A DNA stretch of 64,000 nucleotides from positions 62,001-126,000 of the forward strand of contig NZ_JANUQM010000015.1 of assembly GCF_030386795.1 (NCBI RefSeq), given 5' to 3'. This document shows, one piece after another, positions 51,340 to 61,074 of this stretch. This DNA comes from Streptomyces sp. S.PNR 29. GTDB lineage: Bacteria; Actinomycetota; Actinomycetes; Streptomycetales; Streptomycetaceae. The notes under the pieces were generated by a model that made no database searches, was not told the DNA's origin, and saw only the letters and a program-made list of their open reading frames with translations. The position numbers and the translations under genes were made by a program. Each line of letters opens with the position of its first letter. Position 1 is the stretch's first letter.

Positions 51340-51765
51340 TCACGCCGCGACGAGATCGGCCCACCGGGTGACCCCGCCGGCGTGGACCCGGATGCCGTGC
51401 CGAGTCGCCAGCGCGTGGACGATCGCCTCGCCCCGGCCGTGCTCGTCCGGATCGATCTCCGCGGCCGACCTCCCCTCCGCAGGAGCGGGCCCCGCGTCGG
51501 TGACCTCGACGCGCAGGGTGTCGAGGCCATCGCTGCGGAACCAGGACAGCCGCAGCTGTGCCGGGGGCAGGGCGTGGACGAGCGCGTTGGTGAGCAGCTC
51601 AGACACGACCAACAGGGAGTCCTCGATCACCTCGGGGGACACCTTCCACTCGGCGAGTACCGTCCCTGCCCCTCGGCGCACGGCCGAGACGGCCCCGGTG
51701 GCGGGCTGCAGCGGCCAGACGTGTTCGACCGCCTCCCGAGGCATCGTGTTGAGCTGTACCGCCAT
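51340..51765 (-). CDS. RsbW-like ATP-binding anti-sigma regulatory protein
   Basis: 141 aa single GHKL ATPase domain: N box VVSELLTNALVHA, then EVTDAGPAP and HGRGEAIVHALA. These serve as serine kinases of anti-anti-sigma factors or as ATP-binding regulators; no DNA-binding part. GGAGGAAG precedes the ATG. Its neighbour is a SpoIIE phosphatase. Confidence 0.9.
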   Translation of the reverse strand: MAVQLNTMPREAVEHVWPLQPATGAVSAVRRGAGTVLAEWKVSPEVIEDSLLVVSELLTNALVHALPPAQLRLSWFRSDGLDTLRVEVTDAGPAPAEGRSAAEIDPDEHGRGEAIVHALATRHGIRVHAGGVTRWADLVAA

Positions 51766-51961
51766 ATGCCTTCCTCCGGTGGGCGCTGCTGGCCAGACGC
51801 CGGCCGCAGCGCGAGGTGCCGGGCCTCGAAGCACGCTATGGAGTGAAAAAAGGGCGGTCAATGAACGGCGGTCGGCATTACCGAACGACCACACCCATGT
51901 GCCGCTGAAACGTCCACTTGCACGTACAGCGAACCGTCCCTGACGGTAATAGGCTCGCTTC

Positions 51962-52729
51962 ATGGCCGGCCCAGTCCAGTCGATCGAACGGGCGGCGGCG
52001 ATTCTGCGTCTGCTCGCCGGTGGGCCCCGCCGACTCGGTCTCGGCGAGGTGGCCGCCTCGCTCGGGCTGGCGAAGGGCACGGCCCACGGCATTCTGCGCA
52101 CGCTCCAGCACGTGGACTTCGTGGAGCAGGACGAGGCGACCGGAAAGTACCAGCTCGGGGCCGCTCTGCTGCACCTCGGCACCAGTTACCTCGACGTCAA
52201 CGAGCTGCGGTCACGCTCGATCAACTGGGCCGACGCCCTGGCGGCGCGCAGCGGGGAAGCGGTCCGCCTGGGCACGCCCCTGGAGGGCAAGGTCCTCGTC
52301 GTCCACCACGTGTTCCGGCCGGACGACACGCTCCAGACCCTGGACGTGGGCTCGCTGCTGCCACTGCACGCCTCCTCGCTCGGCAAGGTTCTGCTGGCCT
52401 TCGGGACCGCGCCCCTGGAGTCGGCCCTGGAAGTGGGGCTGGAGGCATACACCCGGCACACCCTGGTCGTGCCGGAGCAGCTCACCCGGGTACTCGCGGA
52501 GATCCGGGAACTCGGGTGGGCCGGTGAGGTCCAGGAAATGAGCATGGGGGAGGCCGGCGTCGCCTCGCCGATCCGGGGGCACGGTGGCCTCGTCGTGGGC
52601 GCGATCGGACTGTCCGGCCCGGTCGAGAGGATCTGCGACAGCCAGGGCCACCCCCGGCCCAGCCTGATCACCCTGCTCCGCGAGGCCGCACGGGCGATCT
52701 CCAGAGACCTGGGTGCGTCCCGCTTCTGA
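51962..52729 (+). CDS. IclR-family regulator of glycerol kinase (GylR-like)
   Basis: 255 aa. Starts MAGPVQSIERAAAILRLLAG as GylR-type regulators do, winged helix to about 70, effector domain with SSLGKVLLAF. It lies 40 nt before the glycerol kinase gene on the same strand, as gylR precedes the gyl operon of S. coelicolor. Likely represses glpK in the absence of glycerol or glycerol phosphate. Confidence 0.88.
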   Translation: MAGPVQSIERAAAILRLLAGGPRRLGLGEVAASLGLAKGTAHGILRTLQHVDFVEQDEATGKYQLGAALLHLGTSYLDVNELRSRSINWADALAARSGEAVRLGTPLEGKVLVVHHVFRPDDTLQTLDVGSLLPLHASSLGKVLLAFGTAPLESALEVGLEAYTRHTLVVPEQLTRVLAEIRELGWAGEVQEMSMGEAGVASPIRGHGGLVVGAIGLSGPVERICDSQGHPRPSLITLLREAARAISRDLGASRF

Positions 52730-52769
52730 CTCCACCGCCTCCTCGACTCATCGGAAGGCAGACCCGATC

Positions 52770-54284
52770 ATGGTTGAACGGTACGTAATGTCCATCGATC
52801 AGGGCACCAACTCCACCCGATGCATTCTGTTCGACCACCACGGGCGGCTGGTGACGGTGGCCCAGCGGGAGCACCAGCAGCACTTCCCCAGGCCCGGATG
52901 GGTCGAGCACGACGCGGTCGAGATCCTCCGCAATCTGCAGCGCGTCGTGCCCGATGCGCTGTCCGAAGGCGGTGTCGGCGCGGGAGAGGTCGCTGCCATC
53001 GGTGTCGCCAACCAGCGGGAGACGACGGTGCTGTGGGACCGGCGGACAGGAGCCCCGCTGGGCAGGGCGATCGTCTGGCAGGACACCCGAACGGCACCGC
53101 TCGTCGAGGACCTCAGACGCAGTCCCGGAGACGAGTTCTTCCTTGAGCGGTGCGGTCTGCAGCCCTCGACCTACTTCTCGGCGCTGCGGATCCGCTGGCT
53201 GTTCGACCATGTCAACGGTCTGGAACGGCGGGCCAGGGAGGGCGAGGTGCTGTTCGGCACGATGGAGAGCTGGCTGATCTGGAACCTCACCGGCGGCACG
53301 GACGGCGGCCTGCACATCACCGACGCCACCAACGCCAGCCGCACCATGCTGATGAACATCCGCACGCTCACCTGGGACGAGGAGCTGCTGTCGTTCTTCG
53401 GGGTCCCCCGCCCCATGCTGCCCGAGATCCGATCCTCCGCCGAGAACTACGGCGCCGCCCGCTCCGTCCTCCCCGGCGTCCGCATCACGGCCGCACTCGG
53501 TGACCAGCAGGCCGCCCTGTTCGGCCAGACCTGCTTCTCCCCGGGCGAGGCGAAGTGCACGTACGGAACTGGAAGCTTCCTGCTGCTCAACACGGGCACC
53601 GACGTCGTGCGGTCCCGGCACGGACTCCTCACGACCGTCGCGTACAAGATCGGGGACCAGCCTCAGGTCTACGCCCTGGAGGGCTCGATCGCCGTCACCG
53701 GCTCTCTGGTCCAGTGGTTCCGTGACCGGCTGGGACTGATCAGCAGCGCGCCGGAGATCGAGACCCTCGCGCGGACGGTCGAGGACAACGGCGGGTGCTA
53801 CATCGTCCCCGCGTTCTCCGGACTCTTCGCGCCCCACTGGCGCAGCGACGCGCGCGGCGTCATCGTCGGCCTCACCTCGTACATCACCAAGGGTCACCTG
53901 GCCCGTGCCGTCCTGGAGGCCACCGGATGGCAGACACGAGAGGTCGTCGACGCCATGAACGCCGACTCCTCGGTCGCCCTGACGCAGCTCAAGGTGGACG
54001 GCGGCATGACAGCGGACAACCTGCTCATGCAGTTCCTGGCCGACGTGCTCGACGTTCCCGTGGTGCGGCCCATGGTCGCCGAGACGGTCTCCCTCGGCGC
54101 CGCCTACGCCGCCGGGCTCGCCGCCGGCTACTGGCCGGACCTTGAAGTGCTGCGCCGCAACTGGCACCGGGCCGCCCAATGGCTGCCCGACATGGACCCC
54201 GAGCGGCGGGAGTCGGAGTACGACAACTGGCAGCGGGCCGTCGAGCGGTCGGTGGGGTGGATCAAACAGCCGGGGGCCACTTGA
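52770..54284 (+). CDS. glpK: Glycerol kinase
   Basis: 504 aa, FGGY kinase. SIDQGTNSTRCILFD at the start, NQRETTVLWDRRTG and IVWQDTRT in the substrate region, AKCTYGTGSFLLLNTG, and the C-terminal LKVDGGMTADNLLMQFLAD. Phosphorylates glycerol to sn-glycerol 3-phosphate. No facilitator or glycerol-3-phosphate dehydrogenase gene follows, so this is not the complete gyl operon. Confidence 0.95.
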   Translation: MVERYVMSIDQGTNSTRCILFDHHGRLVTVAQREHQQHFPRPGWVEHDAVEILRNLQRVVPDALSEGGVGAGEVAAIGVANQRETTVLWDRRTGAPLGRAIVWQDTRTAPLVEDLRRSPGDEFFLERCGLQPSTYFSALRIRWLFDHVNGLERRAREGEVLFGTMESWLIWNLTGGTDGGLHITDATNASRTMLMNIRTLTWDEELLSFFGVPRPMLPEIRSSAENYGAARSVLPGVRITAALGDQQAALFGQTCFSPGEAKCTYGTGSFLLLNTGTDVVRSRHGLLTTVAYKIGDQPQVYALEGSIAVTGSLVQWFRDRLGLISSAPEIETLARTVEDNGGCYIVPAFSGLFAPHWRSDARGVIVGLTSYITKGHLARAVLEATGWQTREVVDAMNADSSVALTQLKVDGGMTADNLLMQFLADVLDVPVVRPMVAETVSLGAAYAAGLAAGYWPDLEVLRRNWHRAAQWLPDMDPERRESEYDNWQRAVERSVGWIKQPGAT

Positions 54285-54413
54285 TCCCGCGGGCGTCCGG
54301 GACACGCAGGCGGCGGGCAAGCGCCGTCCCCGCCGAGCTTCCCAGGATGGCAGGTCCGCGAAGGCCCACTCTGCATCGAGCGACTGTCGGCCGGTTCCGG
54401 CATACTCCACGGC

Positions 54414-55465
54414 ATGTCGACCGCCGATATCACCCTCGACGAGTGGCTCCGCTTCGACGAAAGGGCGGCTGCAGTCACCGCCGAGGCAACCGCTCGAACG
54501 GTGGGTGGTGTCGTCACGTCCGTCCGCCTTCACGAATTCGCCGGACGAACCGCCTACAACGCGATCATCGAGGTCGACGGGAGACCGTTCGCCTTCGTCC
54601 CCGGCGGACACGCCCGGCTCGGCTTCGACCCCGAATCGTGGACACCGACCGACGAAGAAGTTCTGTCCTATCTCGGTAGCTGTACGGCGTTGGACCCGTT
54701 CCCCGAGTACGCCGACCTTGAGCCGGACGACCGAGCTGAGGCCCGCGCCCGCCGGACCGACAGTACTGTCGACGAGATCCGCGAGCACATCGCCGCGATC
54801 ACCTCGCGCCCCCGTACCGCGCATGTGAAAGCCTTCCTCGCCGCAACGCACGCTGACGAGGCCGGCGTGAGTGAGGCTCCCCTCGACCACCCGGTCATCA
54901 CCGCGCTCATACAGAAGTGGAAGCCGGGATACCAGGAACTCGTCGACGATCTCATCCTGCCCGAAACCGACATGGACACCCACGGCCGAGTCCGCTTCGC
55001 CCCGGACGGAACACCCACGGCGGCGTGGCTCGCGGCCCACACCACCTACGACACGATCACCGAGGAGCTGGCACGGACGGGCCGACGCCTGCCCACTCCC
55101 GACGAATGGGAACACGCCTACGCATTCGGCGCGCGAAGCCTGTTCCCTGGGGCGACCGCATGCCGACCCGATGGCTCGAAGACGACAACACCCTTGTCAT
55201 GCCCGACGGCGTCCGCGTCGCCACGGCATCGCCGATGCTGTCAGGACTGCACATGGCCCAGAACTCCTACAAGTGGGAGCTGACCGCCGACCGCCGCGAG
55301 GTCCGCGGCGCCGACGGGGGCGGTGCCGAATGCGGCGGCGAACCCTGGTTCACCAAATGGCTGATTCAGGCCAGTGCCTACCGTGACCCCGAACAGGGCG
55401 ATTTCGTCGCGCAACGCCCGCATACCCGAGGCGCCCTCGTCAGGCCTGTCATCCCGCTGGATTGA
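54414..55465 (+). pseudogene. SUMF1/formylglycine-generating-enzyme-like gene with frameshift
   Basis: The first frame from ATG 54414 runs to 55283 and includes TGRRLPTPDEWEHAYAFGAR. At about 55146 it departs from the family: FPWGDRMPTRWLEDDNT continues in the +2 frame and reads through MLSGLHMAQNSYKWELTADR and CGGEPWFTKWLIQASAYRD to a stop at 55463-55465. One missing C in TTCCCTGGGG restores it. Family: SUMF1/EgtB/PvdO-type fold, about 350 residues when joined. Either disrupted or a sequencing error. Confidence 0.7.
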
Positions 55466-55743
55466 TGACGGTGGCCGGCCTCAAGCCACCGGCAAAGGGC
55501 AGCCGCGGCGGGCGACTTCAGCAGGCGCATCACTTCACGGACCGCGTCCAGCGCGTCCGCGTCCAGGCGGCGTCGGCTGCGAACAACTGCCCGGCGACAT
55601 CGCACGGCGCCGCGCGGCGGCGTGGATGGGTGACTGCAAGGCGTGGTCGATCAAGCACTCTTCGCGCCGTTGAGCGCAGGTAGGCGCCGACGCGTAGCGT
55701 AGAAAAGACATCTTTTCGGTCAATTCGCTGGAAGGGGAGCGCG
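55466..55743. other. Intergenic region upstream of aegerolysin-like gene
   Basis: 278 bp. No convincing gene; a minus-strand frame containing ALDAVREVMRLLKSP has no known relatives. The right end holds an AT-rich palindrome and a good ribosome site GGAAGGGGAGCG before ATG 55744. Confidence 0.35.
55702..55717. promoter_or_regulatory. Palindrome before aegerolysin-like gene
   Basis: GAAAAGACATCTTTTC, arms of 7 nt around CA, perfect. It ends 26 nt before the ATG. Unusually AT-rich for this genome, so a repressor operator is likely. Confidence 0.45.
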
Positions 55744-56676
55744 ATGGCCACCAGATCGACGCATGTCACGCTCAACAACCACGCCACGCTGACAAGAGGG
55801 GCGGACCGCCGAAACCTGAGGCTCAGGCGTACGGCGATGCGCCTCGATCGCGGTGAGTGGACCTCGAGTCCGCCGGAACTCATCAGCGACAGGGGAGAGT
55901 GGGAATTCCGGACTGACGAACCCGCGACCGGTTCCGCAGGACAGGTCGTCTACCAGCTGGAGGACCCCGACGGTGCCCCCGCGGGTGAAGTACGCGTTGG
56001 ATGGGGCACCTCCTCCGCCGATCCTGACTCCCAGAACGGGGGCTCCGCCCCCGCGGCCGTGGTGGAAACCGAACTCGGCTCCACGGTGCTGCAGACAGAG
56101 GACGGCGACGCCTCGGACGTGACCTTCGAGCTGCACGACGCCCTCCGTGAAATCAGCGAAGGTGAGCGCGTCACCGGCGCCACCGCGGCCCCGGGCGTGC
56201 AAGAGGCCATCGACACCCAGCGCTTCGCCGCGATCTGGGAGCAGTCCGCGGGGCCCTCATTCCACGCGATGCACGGTCTGACGGCCGGCCAGTACCAGCA
56301 GAGGTTCAACGACCTCGTCGGCCAGGGCTTCCGGCCGGTGAACGTCAGCGGCTACTCCAGTGGCGGTGTCGACCTGTTCGCAGCGATCTTCGAGCAGCGT
56401 TCAGGAGCGCCGTTCCAGGCTCGTCATGGTCTGACGGCCGGCCAGTTCCAGCAGACGTTCAACGACCTTGTCGGCCAGGGCTTCCGGCCGGTGCAGGTCA
56501 ACGGTTACCTGAGTGCGGGTGGTGGTGAACGGTTCACCGCCATCTTCGAGCAGCGTCCTGGGCCGCCGTTCCAGGCTCGTCACGGTCTGACGGCCGGCCA
56601 GTACCAGCAGACCTTCAACGACCTCGTGGGCCAAGGTTTCCGGCTTCTGCACGTCAGCGGTTACCGGAGCGGCTGA
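55744..56676 (+). CDS. Aegerolysin-like domain fused to three BTRD1-type repeats
   Basis: 310 aa, no signal peptide. Residues 1-90 resemble aegerolysins (VTLNNHATLTRG, LDRGEWTSSPP, TGSAGQVVYQLEDPDG), small beta-sandwich lipid-binding or pore-forming partners. After an acidic linker (about 91-158) come three repeats of about 48 aa at 160-206, 211-256 and 263-308, each with F-AIxEQ, HGLTAGQ and FNDLVGQGFR, which I read as bacterial tandem repeat domain 1. The repeats are also close at DNA level. The combination suggests a secreted or released binding protein or toxin component. N-terminal call is less sure than the repeats. Confidence 0.7.
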   Translation: MATRSTHVTLNNHATLTRGADRRNLRLRRTAMRLDRGEWTSSPPELISDRGEWEFRTDEPATGSAGQVVYQLEDPDGAPAGEVRVGWGTSSADPDSQNGGSAPAAVVETELGSTVLQTEDGDASDVTFELHDALREISEGERVTGATAAPGVQEAIDTQRFAAIWEQSAGPSFHAMHGLTAGQYQQRFNDLVGQGFRPVNVSGYSSGGVDLFAAIFEQRSGAPFQARHGLTAGQFQQTFNDLVGQGFRPVQVNGYLSAGGGERFTAIFEQRPGPPFQARHGLTAGQYQQTFNDLVGQGFRLLHVSGYRSG

Positions 56677-56820
56677 GCTGGAACCGCGCGTCGCGGCCCT
56701 CGTGCTGACCGAACAGCGGGGCATCACCTCAGGTCCGCCCGGTGGTGGTGCGGGTTACAGTCGGGGGGCGGTGAGGTGCCGCCCGTCTCCCTCCGTACCC
56801 GTCAGTGAGGTGGTAGCCCC

Positions 56821-58017
56821 ATGGATATCGTCGACCTCGCCGCGCTCGGTGAGTCCTTCACCCGCGACCCGTACCCCGTGTACGCACGGTTACGGGCCCA
56901 GGGCCCGGTGCACCGCATCCGGATACCGGAAGGAGGTGCGGAGGCCTGGCTCGTCGTCGGGTACGAAGCCGGGCGCGCAGCCCTCGCGGACCCCAGGCTC
57001 TCGAAGGACTGGGGCAAGGCATCGCCCTCCCTGCCACTGGGGGCCATCTCCTCCGGCCCCCACATGCTGAGGGCCGACCCGCCGGACCACACGCGGCTGC
57101 GCAAGCTGGTCGCCCGGGAGTTCACCGCGCGCCGGGTCGAGGAACTCGCCCCGCGCGTCCAGAAGACCACCGACGCGCTCCTGGACCGGATGCTCACCGC
57201 ACCCGACGGACGAGCCGACCTCGTCGAAGCGCTCTCCTTCCCACTGCCCATCTCCGTGATCTGCGAACTCCTCGGCGTTCCCGACCTGGACCGCGAGTCC
57301 TTCAGGACGTGGTCGAACGACGCGCTGGGCGCCATGGACCGGAAAATCCGAGAGGCCGCGGCGGCCTCGATGGCGCAATACCTGCGGGAGCTGGTGGAGG
57401 GCAAGCGGCAGCGGCCCGGCGACGACCTCCTGAGCGCGCTGATGCACGGCTCGGACGACGACGGCGACAGGCTGTCCCACGAGGAACTCCTCGGCATGGC
57501 CTGGCTCCTGCTCGTCGCCGGCCACGAGACGACGGTGAACCTCATCTCCAACGGCGTCCTCGCCCTGCTCACCCACCCCGATCAGCTGGCCGCCCTGCGC
57601 ACGGACCTCTCCCTCATCGACTCCGCCATCGAGGAGATGCTGCGCTACGAGGGCCCCGTGGAGACCCCCACGTACCGCTTCACCACCGAACCGGTGACGA
57701 TCGGCGACACGGTCATCCCCGAAGGCGGAGAACTCGTCCTCGTAGCCCTGGCCGACGCCAACCGCGACCCCGCGCGCTTCCCCGCGCCCGACCGCTTCGA
57801 CATCTCCCGTGACGCCCGCGGACACGTTGCCTTCGGCCACGGCATCCACTACTGCCTGGGAGCCCCGCTGGCCCGCCTGGAGGCACGCATCGCCATCAGG
57901 ACACTGCTCGAACGCTGCACCGACCTCGCCCTGGACATCCACCCGGCAGCGATCACCTGGCGCCCCGGAATACTGATCCGCGGCCCGCGGAGCCTGCCCG
58001 TACGGTTCACCCGGTAG
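56821..58017 (+). CDS. Cytochrome P450 (CYP107-like)
   Basis: 398 aa. I-helix AGHETTVNLI, ExxR in EEMLR, haem loop FGHGIHYCLGAPLAR with Cys345. Soluble bacterial class I P450 needing a ferredoxin partner that is not encoded nearby. Similarity to CYP107-type enzymes suggests broad hydroxylation. The 3' end overlaps the convergent hydrolase by 11 bp. Confidence 0.93.
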   Translation: MDIVDLAALGESFTRDPYPVYARLRAQGPVHRIRIPEGGAEAWLVVGYEAGRAALADPRLSKDWGKASPSLPLGAISSGPHMLRADPPDHTRLRKLVAREFTARRVEELAPRVQKTTDALLDRMLTAPDGRADLVEALSFPLPISVICELLGVPDLDRESFRTWSNDALGAMDRKIREAAAASMAQYLRELVEGKRQRPGDDLLSALMHGSDDDGDRLSHEELLGMAWLLLVAGHETTVNLISNGVLALLTHPDQLAALRTDLSLIDSAIEEMLRYEGPVETPTYRFTTEPVTIGDTVIPEGGELVLVALADANRDPARFPAPDRFDISRDARGHVAFGHGIHYCLGAPLARLEARIAIRTLLERCTDLALDIHPAAITWRPGILIRGPRSLPVRFTR

Positions 58018-58849
58018 CCCGGCTCCGCGGCGCCTCGGGCGCGCCGTGTGCGGGCACCTCGTCGGACACCGGCGGGGCACGCCGGATGGGGAACAACGTC
58101 GGGACGGCATCGTTCCCGAGGAAGTCGAGAATGAGCCGGTTGACCTGCTCGGGCTTCTCCATGGGCAGCGCATGTGAGGTCCCGGGGACGACCGCCAGCT
58201 CGGAACCGGGGATCGCGCGATACAGGGCGATCGTGTGCTCGAATGTCGCCAGGTCGTCGTCCCCGACCAGCACCAGCGTGGGTGCTCCGATACGCCCCAG
58301 GTCGCCCTTGGAGATGGTCGGCTGTGTGCGGATCATGTCGCCGACCTTCGCGACCACGATCGGCCAGTGCGCGGCGCCGTCCGGCGACGTGGCTGCGTAC
58401 ATGTCACGGAACATCGCCATGTCCGGCGCATCGGGCGTCATGTGGTCGAGCGTCTCCGGCGCCGCGAAGCTCTGCGGGCCCGGGAGGAAGGTGGCCCCCA
58501 TGGCCACGACCTTCCGGGTCAGGTCCGGACGCGCGATGGCGACGAGCAGAGCGACGATCCCGCCGTCGCTCCATCCGACGAGATGCGCCGGGCCCCCGAC
58601 GACGGACTCGATGAAGGCGATGGTGTCGTCGGCCATGGCCTGGTAGGAGAGCGGTCCGTCGACGTCGGGGGTGTGCCCGTGCCCTCGGCGCTCGGGAAGG
58701 AACAGGTGATAGTGCGCCGCGAGCGCGGCCCGCTGGGCTCCCCATGTCTCGTTCGTACACAGACCGCCGTGGAGGAGGAGCAGCGGATCGCCGGCGCCTT
58801 CGGACTCGTACCACGTCCTGACGCCAGGGAGCTCGACGTATGTGCCCAT
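58007..58849 (-). CDS. Alpha/beta-hydrolase
   Basis: 280 aa. Oxyanion region LLLLHGGLCTNETWG, nucleophile elbow LVGWSDGGIVALL (Ser in GWSDGG), catalytic Asp in VLVGDDD and His in PGTSHALPMEKP. A soluble esterase/lactonase-type enzyme of unknown substrate. GAGGGG lies before the ATG. The last 30 residues are Arg/Pro rich and not part of the fold. Confidence 0.88.
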   Translation of the reverse strand: MGTYVELPGVRTWYESEGAGDPLLLLHGGLCTNETWGAQRAALAAHYHLFLPERRGHGHTPDVDGPLSYQAMADDTIAFIESVVGGPAHLVGWSDGGIVALLVAIARPDLTRKVVAMGATFLPGPQSFAAPETLDHMTPDAPDMAMFRDMYAATSPDGAAHWPIVVAKVGDMIRTQPTISKGDLGRIGAPTLVLVGDDDLATFEHTIALYRAIPGSELAVVPGTSHALPMEKPEQVNRLILDFLGNDAVPTLFPIRRAPPVSDEVPAHGAPEAPRSRATG

Positions 58850-59035
58850 CGTTCCAGGCCCCTCCGGAGTACGGCCGCTACTGGCAAGTTTTCGTGAGCG
58901 ACCGGACAGCCCGCAACACGAAGGATCCGGGTCGGTGGTAACCGGCAGCTCGTCGGGTACTCGTCGCCACGGGCCCGGACCGCCTGTGGGCCGATGGGCC
59001 TCCAGAAGCCGATCAGCGAGAACGGAGGCGCACAG

Positions 59036-59512
59036 ATGAGCACGGTCAAGGAAACGGTAGAAGTCGACGTTCCCGTCCACACCGCCTACAACCAGTGGAC
59101 TCAGTTCGAGGAGTTCCCGAACTTCATGGAGGGGGTCGAGGAGGTCAGGCAACTGGACGACCGCCACAACCACTGGACGACCAAGGTCGGCGGAACCCGG
59201 CGGGAGTTCGACACCGAGATCGTCGACCAGCTCCCCGACGAACGCATCACATGGCGCACCACCAGCGGTGACACCAGGCAGAAGGGCACGGTCCGCTTCG
59301 AGCGTCTGGACGACACGCACACCCGGGTGGAGCTCGTGATGGACATCGAGCCCAGCGGTGCGGTGGAAAAGGTCGGGGACCTGCTCGGCACCATCGACCG
59401 GCGTGTCAAGGGGGACATGAAGCGCTTCAAGCAGTACATCGAGGAGCGCGGAGGAGAGTCCGGAGCGTGGCGCGGACGCATCAAGCCGGGCGACACCGGT
59501 CCCTCCAGCTGA
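59036..59512 (+). CDS. SRPBCC-family protein
   Basis: 158 aa. Bet v1-like start SFIG-type VKETVEVDVPVHTAYNQWTQ and FPNFMEGVEEVRQLDDR, polyketide cyclase/dehydrase family 2. Function is ligand binding, otherwise unknown; in Streptomyces such genes are common and often stress-linked. GGAGG precedes the ATG. Confidence 0.85.
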   Translation: MSTVKETVEVDVPVHTAYNQWTQFEEFPNFMEGVEEVRQLDDRHNHWTTKVGGTRREFDTEIVDQLPDERITWRTTSGDTRQKGTVRFERLDDTHTRVELVMDIEPSGAVEKVGDLLGTIDRRVKGDMKRFKQYIEERGGESGAWRGRIKPGDTGPSS

Positions 59513-59595
59513 CACCACGGCCCTGCCCCCTCGGCTGCCCCGGCGGCCGGGGGGCCCGCCGGTTCCCAAGCCCCCTGGCGCCCAGCTGACCTCCG

Positions 59596-61074
59596 TCAGT
59601 CGACCGGCCAGGTGTGGACGGGGGCGTTGAGGTGCATGTAGTCGATGTACAGCTGCGTCATCCGCCGCAGGGCCTCGTGCCGCCCCGAGCGGGTGGAGGC
59701 GTCGATGTGGTGGAACATCTCCTTCTGCCACACCGCTCCGTTACGGCCGGTGACGCACCGCTGCTCGATGATCCCGAGCAGCGGCTCCCGCCAGGCCTCG
59801 TCCATGCCGGAGCGCTCCAGCCCCCGGTGCGCCAGCGGCAGCAGACGCCGCAGAACGAGTTCGGGCACCGGGACCTCGCCCGTCCCTGGCCAGTACAGCC
59901 GTGCCTCGATGCCGTCCCGCGCCGCCATGTGCAGGTTTTCCTCGGCGGCCGCGAAGGACATCCGGGACCACACCGGCCGCTCCTCCTCCACCAGGGCACG
60001 CGTGAGCCCGTAGTAGAACGCGCCGTTGGCCAGGGTGTCGGCGACCGTCGGGCCGGCGGGCAGGACACGGTTCTCCACCCGCACATGCGGCATGTCGTGG
60101 GCGACGGCGTAGACCGGACGGTTCCAGCGGTAGATGGTGCCGTTGTGCAGGGTGAGCTCGGCCAGGTCGGGGATGTCGCCCTGGTCCAGCGTCTCCAAGG
60201 GGTCCTGCTCGTCGCACAGGGGCAACAGCGCAGGGTAGTAGCGCAGGTTCTCCTCGAAGAGGTCGAAGACGCTGTTGATCCACCGCTCTCCGAACCAGAC
60301 CCGGGGCCGCACCCCCTGCACCTTGATCTCCTCCGGGCGGGTGTCGGTGGCCTGCTCGAACAGCGTGATACGGGTTTCGTGCCACAGCTCCTTGCCGAAC
60401 AGGAACGGCGCGTTGGCCGCCAGCGCGACCTGCACCCCGGCGATCGCCTGTGCGGCGTTCCAGTAGTCCGCGAATTGCTCCGGGGCCACCTGGAGGTGGA
60501 ACTGCGTGCTGGTGCACGCGGCCTCCGGGGTGATCGTGTCCGCGTAGGTCCGCAGCCGGTCGACGCCGTCCACCTCGATGCGCAGGTCTTCGCCCCGTGC
60601 CGCGAAGACCTGGTCGTTGAGCATCCGGTAGCGCGGGTTCTCCGACAGCGCCTTCTCGCCGACGTCCTCCTGCCGCAGTGTGGGCAGGATGCCGATCATG
60701 ATCAGATGCGCGCCGATCGAGGAAGCGCGTTGCTCCGCGTGATTCAGCGCGGTGCGGATCTCGGACTCCCAGGAGTCGGGGCCGCCCGCCGTCAGACGGC
60801 GGGGCGGAATGTTGATCTCGAGGTTGAACCTGCCCAGTTCGGTGGACCAGGCGGGATCCGCGATCGCCTCAAGCACATCGCTGTTGCGCATCGCCGGCTC
60901 TGCCTCGCCGTCGACCAGGTTCAGCTCGATCTCCAGCCCCACCTGGGGCCGCTCGGACTCGAACCGTGACTCGCGCAGCATCTGCGCGAAGGCGTCGAGG
61001 CACTCCTGCATCTTGTTCCGGTACCGGCGGCGATCCTCGCGGGTGAAGACCAGCGCCGGGACGTCCCGTCCCAT
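59596..61074 (-). CDS. Glutamate-cysteine ligase family protein
   Basis: 492 aa. GCS2-type core: QVGLEIELNLVDGEAEP near the N-terminus, FNLEINIPPRRL, TSTQFHLQV and VRVENRVLPAGPTVAD. These carboxylate-amine ligases join glutamate to an amine; in this actinobacterial group the product is not certain. Not the EgtA of ergothioneine clusters by context, since no egt genes are near. Confidence 0.85.
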   Translation of the reverse strand: MGRDVPALVFTREDRRRYRNKMQECLDAFAQMLRESRFESERPQVGLEIELNLVDGEAEPAMRNSDVLEAIADPAWSTELGRFNLEINIPPRRLTAGGPDSWESEIRTALNHAEQRASSIGAHLIMIGILPTLRQEDVGEKALSENPRYRMLNDQVFAARGEDLRIEVDGVDRLRTYADTITPEAACTSTQFHLQVAPEQFADYWNAAQAIAGVQVALAANAPFLFGKELWHETRITLFEQATDTRPEEIKVQGVRPRVWFGERWINSVFDLFEENLRYYPALLPLCDEQDPLETLDQGDIPDLAELTLHNGTIYRWNRPVYAVAHDMPHVRVENRVLPAGPTVADTLANGAFYYGLTRALVEEERPVWSRMSFAAAEENLHMAARDGIEARLYWPGTGEVPVPELVLRRLLPLAHRGLERSGMDEAWREPLLGIIEQRCVTGRNGAVWQKEMFHHIDASTRSGRHEALRRMTQLYIDYMHLNAPVHTWPVD

